NCBI RefSeq assembly: GCF_009870825.1
Contig: NZ_WTWY01000006.1
Location: 248,001 to 312,000 of the forward strand
DNA: 64,000 nt
DNA from: Paenibacillus sp. USDA918EY
Lineage (GTDB): Bacteria > Bacillota > Bacilli > Paenibacillales > Paenibacillaceae
Direction: 5' to 3'
In this document: in pieces, positions 17,113-25,048 of the stretch
How positions within the stretch are numbered: the stretch's first letter is position 1
Layout of the letters: the number at the start of each line of letters is the position of its first letter
The notes under the pieces: model-generated
What the model saw: only the letters and a program-made list of their open reading frames with translations
Database searches by the model: none
What the model was told of the DNA's origin: nothing
Position numbers and translations under genes: made by a program

Positions 17113-17991
17113 TTGGAAAAGGGTAAGCATATGGTCATGCAGTTCCATTCGCTCCTGAACCGGGATGAAGATATATTCGTCAATCGGATCGCGGAGTCGT
17201 TCGAAACGCCGCAGCACTCCCATGATTTTATCGAAATCAATTATGTCGCGGAGGGACGGGGGTTCCATTACATCGATGAGGAGCTGATCGCCGCCGAAAA
17301 GGGCGATGTGTTCGTCCTGCCCGTCGGAACGGCGCATGTATTCCGGCCGACCGCGGTTTCCCCGAAGGAACCGATCGTCATCTATAACTGCGTTTTTCAG
17401 CCGCACACGCTTGCGGATTGGGCCGAGGCGATCCCGATGCCAATGCGCATTTTTGAATACTTGTCCCCTGCCAAAGGCGGCGCACCGGCGGCCTGGATGA
17501 AAACGACCGACCGCAGCGGCGATTTCCATTTGCTTTTTACCGGAATGTATGCCGAATATATCCGCAAGGCCGATGGCTATCGGACGATGCTGTGCGGAAA
17601 GCTGCTGGAGCTGCTCGGGATTCTCGACCGCCGGCTCTTCGGGACGGAGGAAACGCGATGGCAGGACCCGCTGTTCGAAGAAATTCTGAACATCATCCAT
17701 ATGCGGTGCGGTGAATCCCAGTTTACGATCGGAGAACTGACCGAGTCATTAAACGTCACGAGCGGGTATGTGCAGCGTATGTTCCGGAGGTACTTCGGCG
17801 TAACGTTCCTCGCGTATTTGCAGAATGCCCGCATCGAGCGAAGCTGCCGGCTGCTGCGCGAAACGTCGTTTAAAGTCGCCTACATCGCCGAGCTGTGCGG
17901 GTACCAGGACCTCAAATTTTTTTACCGCATTTTTAAACGCAAAACCGGATCGACGCCGCATCAATATCGTCTCAAGCATCGCCGGTCGTAA
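17113..17991 (+). CDS. AraC-family transcriptional regulator
   Basis: DNA-binding regulator of about 292 residues. The N-terminal cupin-like sensor domain has the metal/ligand-style stretch TPQHSHDFIEINYVAEGRG. The C-terminal AraC DNA-binding domain has two helix-turn-helix units, the first in FTIGELTESLNVTSGYVQRM and the second near SFKVAYIAELCGYQDLKFF. The proposed start is TTG 17113 with GGGAGGGG upstream; ATG 17131 is an alternative. It diverges from the GH78 gene across 132 bp, so control of rhamnoside use is the likely role, with rhamnose or a rhamnoside as inducer (inference). Confidence 0.85.
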   Translation: MEKGKHMVMQFHSLLNRDEDIFVNRIAESFETPQHSHDFIEINYVAEGRGFHYIDEELIAAEKGDVFVLPVGTAHVFRPTAVSPKEPIVIYNCVFQPHTLADWAEAIPMPMRIFEYLSPAKGGAPAAWMKTTDRSGDFHLLFTGMYAEYIRKADGYRTMLCGKLLELLGILDRRLFGTEETRWQDPLFEEILNIIHMRCGESQFTIGELTESLNVTSGYVQRMFRRYFGVTFLAYLQNARIERSCRLLRETSFKVAYIAELCGYQDLKFFYRIFKRKTGSTPHQYRLKHRRS

Positions 17992-18063
17992 CCGGGGAAC
18001 AGCGTTCTTTTCATTTTCCTGAGTGACAGATTTATTTACATATGATTAAACCGAGGTGATTTC

Positions 18064-18903
18064 GTGTTCGGACACATGCAGGCGTTTACCGATCATTACT
18101 TGAAGCTGCTGGAATTAACGGGCTACAGTACTGCCTCTGAGGACAATATTCCCTTTCAATATCAATGCGAATCGGAAGCCGCGGAGCTGCGGAAGCTGAG
18201 GCAAACGTACGATTTGGAGAAAGCCGCAGGCAGCGGCGATGAGCTTTCCCGAATCATCAACCTGATGAAGTGGGTCGGCCAAAAGCTCAAGCATGGAGAT
18301 GTACCCGCTCCCGATCCTTGCCACGCCCTTCACGTCTTGGAACATGTCCGGCAAACCGGAGCCCGCATGAACTGTTATGCGATCGCAACCGTATTAAACG
18401 AAGCATATCTGAGTCTCGGCTTTCGCTCCCGCCGGGTTTACTGCCGCCCCTATGACCCGTATGATCCGGACAGCCACGTCGTCACCGCCGTCTTTTCCGA
18501 GTCGTTACGCAAGTGGGTGTATATGGACGCCTCGTGGAGCCATTTCGTTACGGATGACCAAGGCATCCTGCTAAGCCCGGAGGAATTCAGGTATCGGCTC
18601 GGACAGCGTCTCCCCGTGCGGTTGAACGGGAATCCCGAATCGTCGGAGTGGAACGAATTTTACTTAAGCTACATGGCTAAAAACCTTTTTTGGTTCATGA
18701 CGCCGCTGCACAGCGAATATAATGCCGAAGCCGTGCGCCCGAGCAAAACATACTGTGTCCTTCTGCCGGAGCATTTTGAGCCGGTCGAAATGAAGCAGGC
18801 GCCCCCTGAAAACGTATCCGTCATCGTATCGCGGAGTCCCCTGCATTTTTGGAGCCCTCCGGCTGCGCATGTTGCGGACAAGGAAACAGCTCCCGCCAAA
18901 TAG
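18064..18903 (+). CDS. Transglutaminase-like superfamily protein
   Basis: A 279-residue soluble protein with a papain-like transglutaminase core. A plausible Cys-His-Asp triad is visible: Cys104 in GARMNCYAIATVL, His138 in DPDSHVVTAVF and Asp155 in KWVYMDASWSH. There is no signal peptide or membrane segment, so it probably acts in the cytoplasm. The start is GTG with GAGGTG upstream; ATG 18076 is possible. The next gene, a DUF1835 protein, begins 30 bp downstream and is probably co-transcribed. Actual activity (protease, amidase or transglutaminase) is unknown. Confidence 0.7.
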   Translation: MFGHMQAFTDHYLKLLELTGYSTASEDNIPFQYQCESEAAELRKLRQTYDLEKAAGSGDELSRIINLMKWVGQKLKHGDVPAPDPCHALHVLEHVRQTGARMNCYAIATVLNEAYLSLGFRSRRVYCRPYDPYDPDSHVVTAVFSESLRKWVYMDASWSHFVTDDQGILLSPEEFRYRLGQRLPVRLNGNPESSEWNEFYLSYMAKNLFWFMTPLHSEYNAEAVRPSKTYCVLLPEHFEPVEMKQAPPENVSVIVSRSPLHFWSPPAAHVADKETAPAK

Positions 18904-18933
18904 AAGTTATCCCGGAAAGGAAGGGTTCGGAAG

Positions 18934-20022
18934 ATGGACAAAATCATGAAAATGAAAGAAGCACTGAACGGGCTTTCCGCCCAAGAACTGAAGCGGCTTC
19001 TGTTATTGACGTTCCATCAGGTGGAGGCTGCCGCACGTGACCACGCTGCAAAAGAAGCGCTGTACCCTTTTCTAAAGGAGATGTACGACCATCTTCTTGA
19101 CGACCGCCAAAACCAGGTCCGCCGCTGGCAGCCCGATGCCGGCACGAAAACGGTCCATGTGGTCTTCGGCCGTTCGCCCGCTGGGAGCCTAAAATGCGTG
19201 ATTGAGGCGCTGGGTCGTGTCGACACGGACAAAATCGTTTCGTTCGACCAGGATTATTTTGCGTTTGGCCCGCTGCATGATCTTCATACGGAAGATGGCC
19301 GAAAACGCAGGGAGGAATGGTTCAGGGATCACATCAACGAGTCCCGAAAAGATGACGGGATTAGCTATGAAGAATACCATGGGGAGCTCGTAAAGCAGCT
19401 GTCGAAAATCCCCCCTGAAGCGAGCATCTTCATTTGGAGCAGCAAAAACGCCCATGAGCGGACAGGATTGCTTTGGGCTGTTTATTTACTGCGGCACCAT
19501 CCGAATCCGATCACCATTATCGATGCGGACGAGGAATGCGGCAAAAAATACAACACGCCGGATTATTGGTGCAAATACAAGCATACGGGTGAGATTCCCC
19601 CCGAGAAACTGCAAGAAGTATACTTGGAAGCCGAACGAGAAGACCCGCTCCCTGACGAAATCAGGCGGCAGCTGGAGGAAAAATGGCTGGAGCTCGCCCG
19701 GCGGCACGAGGCGCTGCGTCTGTGGGAAGACGATGGTCTCCGGAGCGTCTGCGTGGATCACCTCGATGCCTATTTGCTTCAAACGGTAGAGGCACTTCAA
19801 AGCAGGATGCCGGAGCATGAATTCATCAAAGCGGCCCGTGTGATTGGAGAAGCTCTCGGCATGTGGGATGACTATATCGGGGATGTCTTTTTCGAGTACC
19901 GTCTCAGGCACCTCATCTATGAGGGACATTTGGAAATCAAAGGCGTGCCGCGGGCAATGCGATATTACAGCGTCAGACTTAAAAAGCTGCCCGGGAGGAA
20001 CGACGCGGGTTTTTCCCGGTAA
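18934..20022 (+). CDS. DUF1835 / DUF3658 domain protein
   Basis: A 362-residue protein of unknown function. Residues about 70-190 match the DUF1835 pattern: TVHVVFGRSPAGSLKCVIEA, then DKIVSFDQDYFAFGPLHDL. The C-terminal part (about 260-345) resembles DUF3658, with VCVDHLDAYLLQTV and a DDYIGDVFFEYRLRHLI segment. The middle holds an acidic WLELARRHEALR helix. The ATG follows AAGGAAGGG. It sits 30 bp after the transglutaminase-like gene on the same strand and before a strong terminator, so the two probably form a two-gene operon. Confidence 0.75.
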   Translation: MDKIMKMKEALNGLSAQELKRLLLLTFHQVEAAARDHAAKEALYPFLKEMYDHLLDDRQNQVRRWQPDAGTKTVHVVFGRSPAGSLKCVIEALGRVDTDKIVSFDQDYFAFGPLHDLHTEDGRKRREEWFRDHINESRKDDGISYEEYHGELVKQLSKIPPEASIFIWSSKNAHERTGLLWAVYLLRHHPNPITIIDADEECGKKYNTPDYWCKYKHTGEIPPEKLQEVYLEAEREDPLPDEIRRQLEEKWLELARRHEALRLWEDDGLRSVCVDHLDAYLLQTVEALQSRMPEHEFIKAARVIGEALGMWDDYIGDVFFEYRLRHLIYEGHLEIKGVPRAMRYYSVRLKKLPGRNDAGFSR

Positions 20023-20176
20023 ATCCACTTCAGCGCCCTAAACGAAACGCCATTCGGCTTCTTTTGACGGAAAACGGGATCATGCCAAGATTACGGATCC
20101 CGTTCCACGAAAATGCACCAGTCATGCGGGATCTTGGATTCCATCCCTCAATAACGATCCCTGCCGCAGACATATG

Positions 20177-20202
20177 AAAAGCTGCCCGGGAGGGCAGCTT
20201 TT
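20177..20202. terminator. Bidirectional terminator
   Basis: A perfect 11-bp stem AAAAGCTGCCC/GGGCAGCTTTT closes a 4-nt loop between two convergent genes. A second possible hairpin (AACGGGATC...GATCCCGTT, about 20071-20103) lies upstream. Confidence 0.85.
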
Positions 20203-20209
20203 CCGTCGG

Positions 20210-20470
20210 TCATTTATATTTCTTCCAGTCCATATTGCTGTTTTCAAGCAAATATTCAAAATCGTTGTCGCGGCGTTTTTGCTCGGCTTTACGTGCTTCC
20301 TCCGCTTTTTTCAGCTCGGCCTCTTTTTGCTTCTGCTGCTCGGCTTTTAATTCCTCCGACTGCTGCTTCAGCTTATTCAGCACATCGCTGCTCAAAAGAT
20401 CCTTCAGCGTCGCCGGCTTATCCGCCGTCTGCGGCTTCACGGCCGCGTCTTGTTTTCTTTTTTTGGCCAT
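20210..20470 (-). CDS. yqkE: YqkE-like DUF3886 protein
   Basis: A small 86-residue charged protein, highly Lys/Glu/Gln-rich. It has the family opening TLKDLLSSDVLNKLKQQSEE, a long predicted coiled coil with AEEARKAEQKRRDN, and the C-terminal signature FEYLLENSNMDWKKYK. It has no membrane segment. Function is unknown; it resembles Bacillus YqkE. It is transcribed alone and converges on the DUF1835 gene at a shared terminator. Confidence 0.8.
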   Translation of the reverse strand: MAKKRKQDAAVKPQTADKPATLKDLLSSDVLNKLKQQSEELKAEQQKQKEAELKKAEEARKAEQKRRDNDFEYLLENSNMDWKKYK

Positions 20471-20636
20471 GTCATCAACTCCGTTTCACCCACATTATAG
20501 CAGGTTTCCCGCCTTAGGTCAGGTTGCCGCGCCGCGAATTTCCTTGTCCGTCCGTCCGATTTGCGATACAATTTGGTCACTTGCCTTGGGTCTGATCTAA
20601 AACGCCCGGGTTTTATGCATGAAAGGAATGACTTCA

Positions 20637-21539
20637 TTGAACCGCTCTCGTTTTGCCGATCTCAGCCTGCTCATCGTCGCCGCGATGTGGGGATGCACCT
20701 TCCTGATCGTTCAGCATGCCGTGAGGGTGCTGCCTCCGCTTGCTTTTAACGGCATCCGCTTCGTCGGGGCGGCGGTTTTGCTTGCTTTGATCATCACCGC
20801 GTTTTACCGCGGCCAGTGGCGTGCCGTCAGTTTTCGCATGCTGCTGCATGCCTGCCTGCTCGGGCTTTTTTTGTTTATGGGTTATGCTTTTCAAACGGTC
20901 GGCCTGCTGTACACCACCACCTCCAATGCCGGCTTCATCACGGGGTTATCGGTCGTTTTGGTGCCGTTTCTGGCCCTGATCCTGCTCAAGCATCCAATCT
21001 CGCGTTATACGTGGCTCAGCGCGCTTCTGGCGGCCTGCGGACTATACCTGCTGACCTTTGCCGGTTCCGCGTTCGAAATGAACAGAGGGGATGCTCTCAT
21101 CTTCCTGTGCGCGATCGGGTTCGCCCTTCATATCGCTTACACCGGCATTTTTGCGCCCCGGTATCCCGCACTGCCTCTGGCAGCGCTGCAAATGGCCGTC
21201 GTCGGCCTGCTCAGCCTGATCGGATCGCTGCTATTTGAGGATATGGGCCCTGCCTCGCAAACGGTACAGCGGCTGCTGCAGCCGGAGGTGTTATGGGCGC
21301 TGGCCGTTTCGATCGGCCCTACCAGCGCGTTTGCGTTCTGGATTCAAACCGTCTGCCAAAAATATACGAGCCCGTCCCGGGTGGCCGTCATTTTTGCGAT
21401 GGAACCGGTTTTTGCCGCCCTTACCGGCTTATGGTTCGGAGGAGAAACGCTCGGCATCGCCGCCGGGGCCGGCTGCCTGTTCATTTTCGCGGGCATGATT
21501 CTGGCCGAATTGAAATCCGCGCCCCCTGCGGTACAATAA
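20637..21539 (+). CDS. EamA/RhaT-family drug-metabolite transporter
   Basis: Ten-helix membrane exporter of about 300 residues with two EamA repeats. The first opens SLLIVAAMWGCTFLIVQHAV and contains LLYTTTSNAGFITGLSVVLV. The second contains QTVCQKYTSPSRVAVIFAME and PVFAALTGLWFGGETL. The proposed start is TTG 20637, 9 nt after AAAGGA; ATG 20619 is in frame but has no ribosome binding site. Substrate cannot be predicted. Confidence 0.85.
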   Translation: MNRSRFADLSLLIVAAMWGCTFLIVQHAVRVLPPLAFNGIRFVGAAVLLALIITAFYRGQWRAVSFRMLLHACLLGLFLFMGYAFQTVGLLYTTTSNAGFITGLSVVLVPFLALILLKHPISRYTWLSALLAACGLYLLTFAGSAFEMNRGDALIFLCAIGFALHIAYTGIFAPRYPALPLAALQMAVVGLLSLIGSLLFEDMGPASQTVQRLLQPEVLWALAVSIGPTSAFAFWIQTVCQKYTSPSRVAVIFAMEPVFAALTGLWFGGETLGIAAGAGCLFIFAGMILAELKSAPPAVQ

Positions 21540-21578
21540 AGGAAGCCACATTCCATAGAAAAAGGGAGAGAAGCCATC

Positions 21579-22376
21579 ATGTACAAACTGATCGCCATCG
21601 ACATCGACGACACGCTTATCAACGATGACAAGGAAGTGACACCGGCCACGCAAAAGGCTTTGGAGGCCGCAATCGCCAAAGGCGCCGTCGTGACGCTGGC
21701 CACCGGCCGCGCTTACGCGTCCGCCCAAGCCATCGCCCGCCAAACGGGCCTGAACGTGCCGATCATTACGTACCAAGGTTCGCTCGTCAAAAACCTGATG
21801 GACGAAAAGGTGCTTTACGAGCGTTACGTCCCGAAAGACGCGGCGCATAAGCTGTTTGAATACTGCATTCAGCATGATCTTCACCTGCAGGTATACATCG
21901 ACGACAAGCTGTACGCGCGCGAGGAAAACCAGAAGCTGATCGACTACTGCAGCCTGAACCGGACGCCGTATTATATCGAACCGGATTTTGAAAAGCTGAT
22001 CGAACAGCCGACGCCGAAAATGCTGATCATTGACGATCCCGATTATTTGGACAAGCTGATCCCCGTTTTCCGCGAGCTGCTGGGCAGCGAGGTGCATATC
22101 ACCAAGTCCAAACCTCATTTCCTTGAAATTATGCATCACGAAGGCACAAAAGGGCATGCACTGACCTTCCTCGCCAACCATTTTGGCGTCGATTTGAACG
22201 AAACGATGGCCATCGGCGACTCCTGGAACGACCATGAGATGCTGGAAGCGGCGGGCCTTGGCGTCGCCATGGGCAACGCGATCCAAGCGCTGAAGGATAT
22301 TGCCGATGACGTGACGCTCAGCAACAACGAGGACGGCGTCAAAGCCGCGATTGAGAAGTTTGTTTTGAATGCTTAA
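21579..22376 (+). CDS. Cof-type HAD-IIB phosphatase
   Basis: A 265-residue haloacid-dehalogenase hydrolase of the Cof/YwpJ group. Motif I is AIDIDDTL with the nucleophile Asp8 and Asp10. Motif II is TLATGRAY, the Lys motif is in the EGTKGHAL region, and motif IV is IGDSWNDHEML (about 212). The type IIB cap lies between them. Members dephosphorylate sugar phosphates, FMN or phosphorylated cofactors; substrate is not predictable. The ATG follows AAAGGGAGAG, and the gene lies 39 bp after the transporter gene, possibly co-transcribed with it. Confidence 0.88.
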   Translation: MYKLIAIDIDDTLINDDKEVTPATQKALEAAIAKGAVVTLATGRAYASAQAIARQTGLNVPIITYQGSLVKNLMDEKVLYERYVPKDAAHKLFEYCIQHDLHLQVYIDDKLYAREENQKLIDYCSLNRTPYYIEPDFEKLIEQPTPKMLIIDDPDYLDKLIPVFRELLGSEVHITKSKPHFLEIMHHEGTKGHALTFLANHFGVDLNETMAIGDSWNDHEMLEAAGLGVAMGNAIQALKDIADDVTLSNNEDGVKAAIEKFVLNA

Positions 22377-22435
22377 GGGCGAAGCCCTTAGGATCTCCTC
22401 CGCCTGAGCGCCGCGTCATTTTCCTTGCACGGATT

Positions 22436-22490
22436 AAAAAAGACAGCCGCAAAGCAGGTTCGCTTCCGAACCTCTTCGGCTGTCTTTTTT
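22436..22490. terminator. Bidirectional terminator
   Basis: The stem AAAAAGACAGCCG/CGGCTGTCTTTTT, with an inner AGGTTCG/CGAACCT stem, lies between the convergent HAD and metallo-hydrolase genes and is flanked by A and T runs. Confidence 0.88.
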
Positions 22491-22509
22491 CCGTTAAATC
22501 AGCGCTTTA

Positions 22510-23280
22510 TTAGGCCAATTCCATCTTCATTCCGGTACGTGCAAGCTCGACATTCGACGGCAGCGGAATATCCCCATTCAGATCGACGTCGTGGGACATA
22601 TGGGTGTAGACCGCCCGTTTCGGCCGGACCTCGGCCAGAAGCTCCGCCGCTTCCCGCATGTCGTAAACGGAGCGCGACTCATACGGGGCCGTTTCATGCA
22701 CAAAGCTTGTCCCCAGCACAAGCAAGTCCAAATCATGCAGCGGCTTTTTTTCCTTTTCGTTCAACCCGATGGAATCGGAGCAATACACCCAGCGGAAGCC
22801 GTTTTTTTCGAGCCGGTACGCGTAACTAAACCCGTTGTAGCCATGGCACACCTTCCAGCCTTTAATCTTCCAGCCGCCCAGTTCGATGCCATGATCCACC
22901 GCCGTGACGTTCATATGTCTCGCCAGCCATGGGAACTGCTTCAGGATCGTGTCGATCACTTCCTGCGGGGCGTACAGCTCCCCTTTCCGGCCCAGCCAGC
23001 GGCAGGCATCCGCCCATTCGGGAAGCCCCCCGATATGGTCGAAATGGGCATGCGTCACCAATATTTTCTCGGCGAAACGAAGTCCCTGGCTCTCCATCTG
23101 GGCCCGCCAATCCGGGCCGCAATCGATCAAAAAGCCGCCTTCCGGCCCTTCGATCATGACGAGCGAGCGCAGGCGGCGGTTGGTGCCGGTCGTTCTTGCT
23201 TCCATGCATACGTCGCAGTCGCAATAAACCCTCGGCACCCCCATCGCATCGCCGGTTCCCAAAAATACAAGCGTATCCAT
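22510..23280 (-). CDS. PhnP-like MBL-fold metallo-hydrolase
   Basis: A 256-residue metallo-beta-lactamase-fold phosphodiesterase. It has an N-terminal Cys cluster YCDCDVC (residues 19-25) as in PhnP-type enzymes, which bind an extra zinc there. The metal motif THAHFDH is at about 76-82, followed by further His and Asp ligands in CHGYNGFSYAYR, CSDSIGL and YTHMSHDVDL. PhnP hydrolyses cyclic ribose phosphates, and that role is possible here, but there is no phn operon nearby. The ATG follows GGAGGAAACGAC; a longer reading from 23328 lacks a better site. Confidence 0.82.
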   Translation of the reverse strand: MDTLVFLGTGDAMGVPRVYCDCDVCMEARTTGTNRRLRSLVMIEGPEGGFLIDCGPDWRAQMESQGLRFAEKILVTHAHFDHIGGLPEWADACRWLGRKGELYAPQEVIDTILKQFPWLARHMNVTAVDHGIELGGWKIKGWKVCHGYNGFSYAYRLEKNGFRWVYCSDSIGLNEKEKKPLHDLDLLVLGTSFVHETAPYESRSVYDMREAAELLAEVRPKRAVYTHMSHDVDLNGDIPLPSNVELARTGMKMELA

Positions 23281-23412
23281 GTCGTTTCCTCCTCCACGCC
23301 CGCGGGCGCCTGAAATGTTCCGGACCATGTAAACCTCATGGAATGCTTATATTGTACCACGCTGAACGGAGGGATGCCCGCCGGAACCCGGCGATATGGC
23401 TGATCCACACAC

Positions 23413-23446
23413 AAAAAAACGGGATCTGCCTGCATGGCAATCCCGC
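23413..23446 (-). terminator. Terminator of the sulfate-binding protein gene
   Basis: On the minus strand GCGGGATTGCC, a 5-nt loop and GGCAGATCCCG are followed by seven T, about 75 bp past the stop. Confidence 0.85.
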
Positions 23447-23519
23447 TTGTTATCCGGCAGCCGCGTCATATGGACCGCCATCTTTACCCGCGATAACCCA
23501 AGCTTTATCCAAGCCAAGA

Positions 23520-24587
23520 TTAAATGCCGGCAAGCACTTGATACCAAATCCCTTTTTTCGAATAAAGCGTGGCCCGTACCTCATCCCAGCCGCCCAGGTA
23601 GGTGATGTCAAACAATCCTGAAGGGATCGGGTAACGTTTTTCGTTTGCCTTCAGCACCTCTTCGTCCACCGGCCGGAAGCCGTAATCGGCAAACATCGTC
23701 TGCGCTTCCTTGCTTCGAAGATACTCCACAAAAGCCTCCGCGACCTTTCGCGTCCCGTGCTGATCGGCGTACTTATCCACGACAGCTGCCGGATTTTCGA
23801 TTTTGATGGTGTACTTGGGGATGATCACGTCGTATTTTTGGCCTTGCTTGATCCGGGCGAGCAGCTCGTTTTCATAGGTTACCACCACGTCGCCGACGCC
23901 GTATTCGAAGGCGGCCATGGAGGCCCTGCCGCTTTTGTCCAGCGATTCGATGTTTTGATGAACCTTCTGCAAAAAGGCTTTGGCGTATGCCGGATCCTTT
24001 TTCCCCTGCTCCTCCGAAAGCTTCAATCCGGCTCCGTAAATGGCGTTGATATCCCACTGGGCTCCGCCGGAAGTTTGCGGGTTCGGGTACAGCACCTTGA
24101 CGCCCGGTTTGGTCAAATCCGTAAAATCATGAATGCCAAGCGGATTCCCTTCACGCGTGCCGAGCGCAACGACGGAGCGCGTGATCATGCCGCCGTCCGG
24201 GGCGTCCCGCCACGTTTTGTCGACGAGCCCCGCTTTGACCAGCTTATCGACGTCCCCTTCCATCGCAAGCAGCGTGACGTCCGCCTCGAAGCCGCCGATG
24301 ATCGCGCGGGCCTGGGTTCCCGAGGCTTCATAGGATTCCTGGAATTTGACCGTTTGCCCGGTCTTCGCTTTCCACTCCTGCTGGAACTTGGGCAAAATGT
24401 CTGCCATGGCGTCCTTGGCGATGCTGTAAGCGCCGATGACCAGCGTGATCTCCTTCCCGTTTGCGGGAGCTGCGCTGGCTTCCGTGGCCGTTTCCCGGCT
24501 GCATCCGGACAGCATGAGCGATATCAGCAGAAGGAAGCCGAGCATACCCCACATATTCTTTTTCAACCGGCTTAAGGATGGTTTCAT
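23520..24587 (-). CDS. sbp: Sulfate/thiosulfate-binding lipoprotein
   Basis: Solute-binding protein for the CysTWA importer. The 355-residue protein has a lipoprotein signal with lipobox LMLSGC (Cys29). The Sbp/CysP motifs are VIGAYSIAKDAM, FQESYEASGTQARAIIGGFE, YPNPQTSGGAQWDINAIYGA and VVTYENELLARIKQG. The ATG follows GGAGGAAGCG. It is downstream of cysA on the same strand but separated by 461 bp of repeat-rich DNA, so it may be transcribed separately. A promoter inside the gap was not identified with confidence. Confidence 0.92.
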   Translation of the reverse strand: MKPSLSRLKKNMWGMLGFLLLISLMLSGCSRETATEASAAPANGKEITLVIGAYSIAKDAMADILPKFQQEWKAKTGQTVKFQESYEASGTQARAIIGGFEADVTLLAMEGDVDKLVKAGLVDKTWRDAPDGGMITRSVVALGTREGNPLGIHDFTDLTKPGVKVLYPNPQTSGGAQWDINAIYGAGLKLSEEQGKKDPAYAKAFLQKVHQNIESLDKSGRASMAAFEYGVGDVVVTYENELLARIKQGQKYDVIIPKYTIKIENPAAVVDKYADQHGTRKVAEAFVEYLRSKEAQTMFADYGFRPVDEEVLKANEKRYPIPSGLFDITYLGGWDEVRATLYSKKGIWYQVLAGI

Positions 24588-24774
24588 ATGCGCTTCCTCC
24601 TGATTTTTAAAAAAATGAACTCACATCGACTGCAATAAAAAGCGGGGGCAGCGTAAAGGAAGATCAACCCTTTTGAAGCTGCGGTGGTCATTGGGAACTC
24701 TATTGCAAAAAGCACGCTTCGTAAGTTAGGCTGCTTGAATTGGCTCAAGCTAGTGTTTGACAATAAGCAAAAGT

Positions 24775-24922
24775 AGCGGAGGGGACGGAATCGATCTGAA
24801 GAAGCGAAGCGTTCGCCTTTGGCTCCGAATTTCTACCTTTTTTGAACAACAGAGTAAGAGAAATTTGGAGACAACAGCGATCGGAAGAACGATCCGTAAC
24901 CGTAGCGGCCACGTTGCGCCAT
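24775..24922 (+). repeat. Dispersed structured repeat, copy B
   Basis: It begins AGCGGAGGGGACGGAATCGA (shared with 8953-8985), continues through GAAGCGAAGCGTTCGCC, and from 24823 matches copy A at 2843-2947. The arms CTCCGAATTTCT (24823-24834) and AGAAATTTGGAG (24859-24870) pair around a 24-nt loop. CGATCGGAAGAACGATCCGT and AACCGTAGCGGCCA follow. The repeat lies in the 461-bp gap between cysA and sbp, where no gene is seen. Confidence 0.85.
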
Positions 24923-24970
24923 ACCTAAAACTAATTTTGCCTGAACACTACAGTCGTTTTAAAGGCGAGC

Positions 24971-25008
24971 AGACGATCCGTAACCGTAGCGACCACATTG
25001 CACAATGT
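24971..25008 (+). repeat. Dispersed repeat, partial copy C
   Basis: AGACGATCCGTAACCGTAGC and GACCACATTGCACAATG repeat the 3' half of copy B (24887-24922) 85 bp further on and end like copy A. The paired arms are absent from this copy. Confidence 0.7.
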
Positions 25009-25048
25009 CCGGAACAAATTCAACACGGAGCCAGGCAGCGATCAATTT

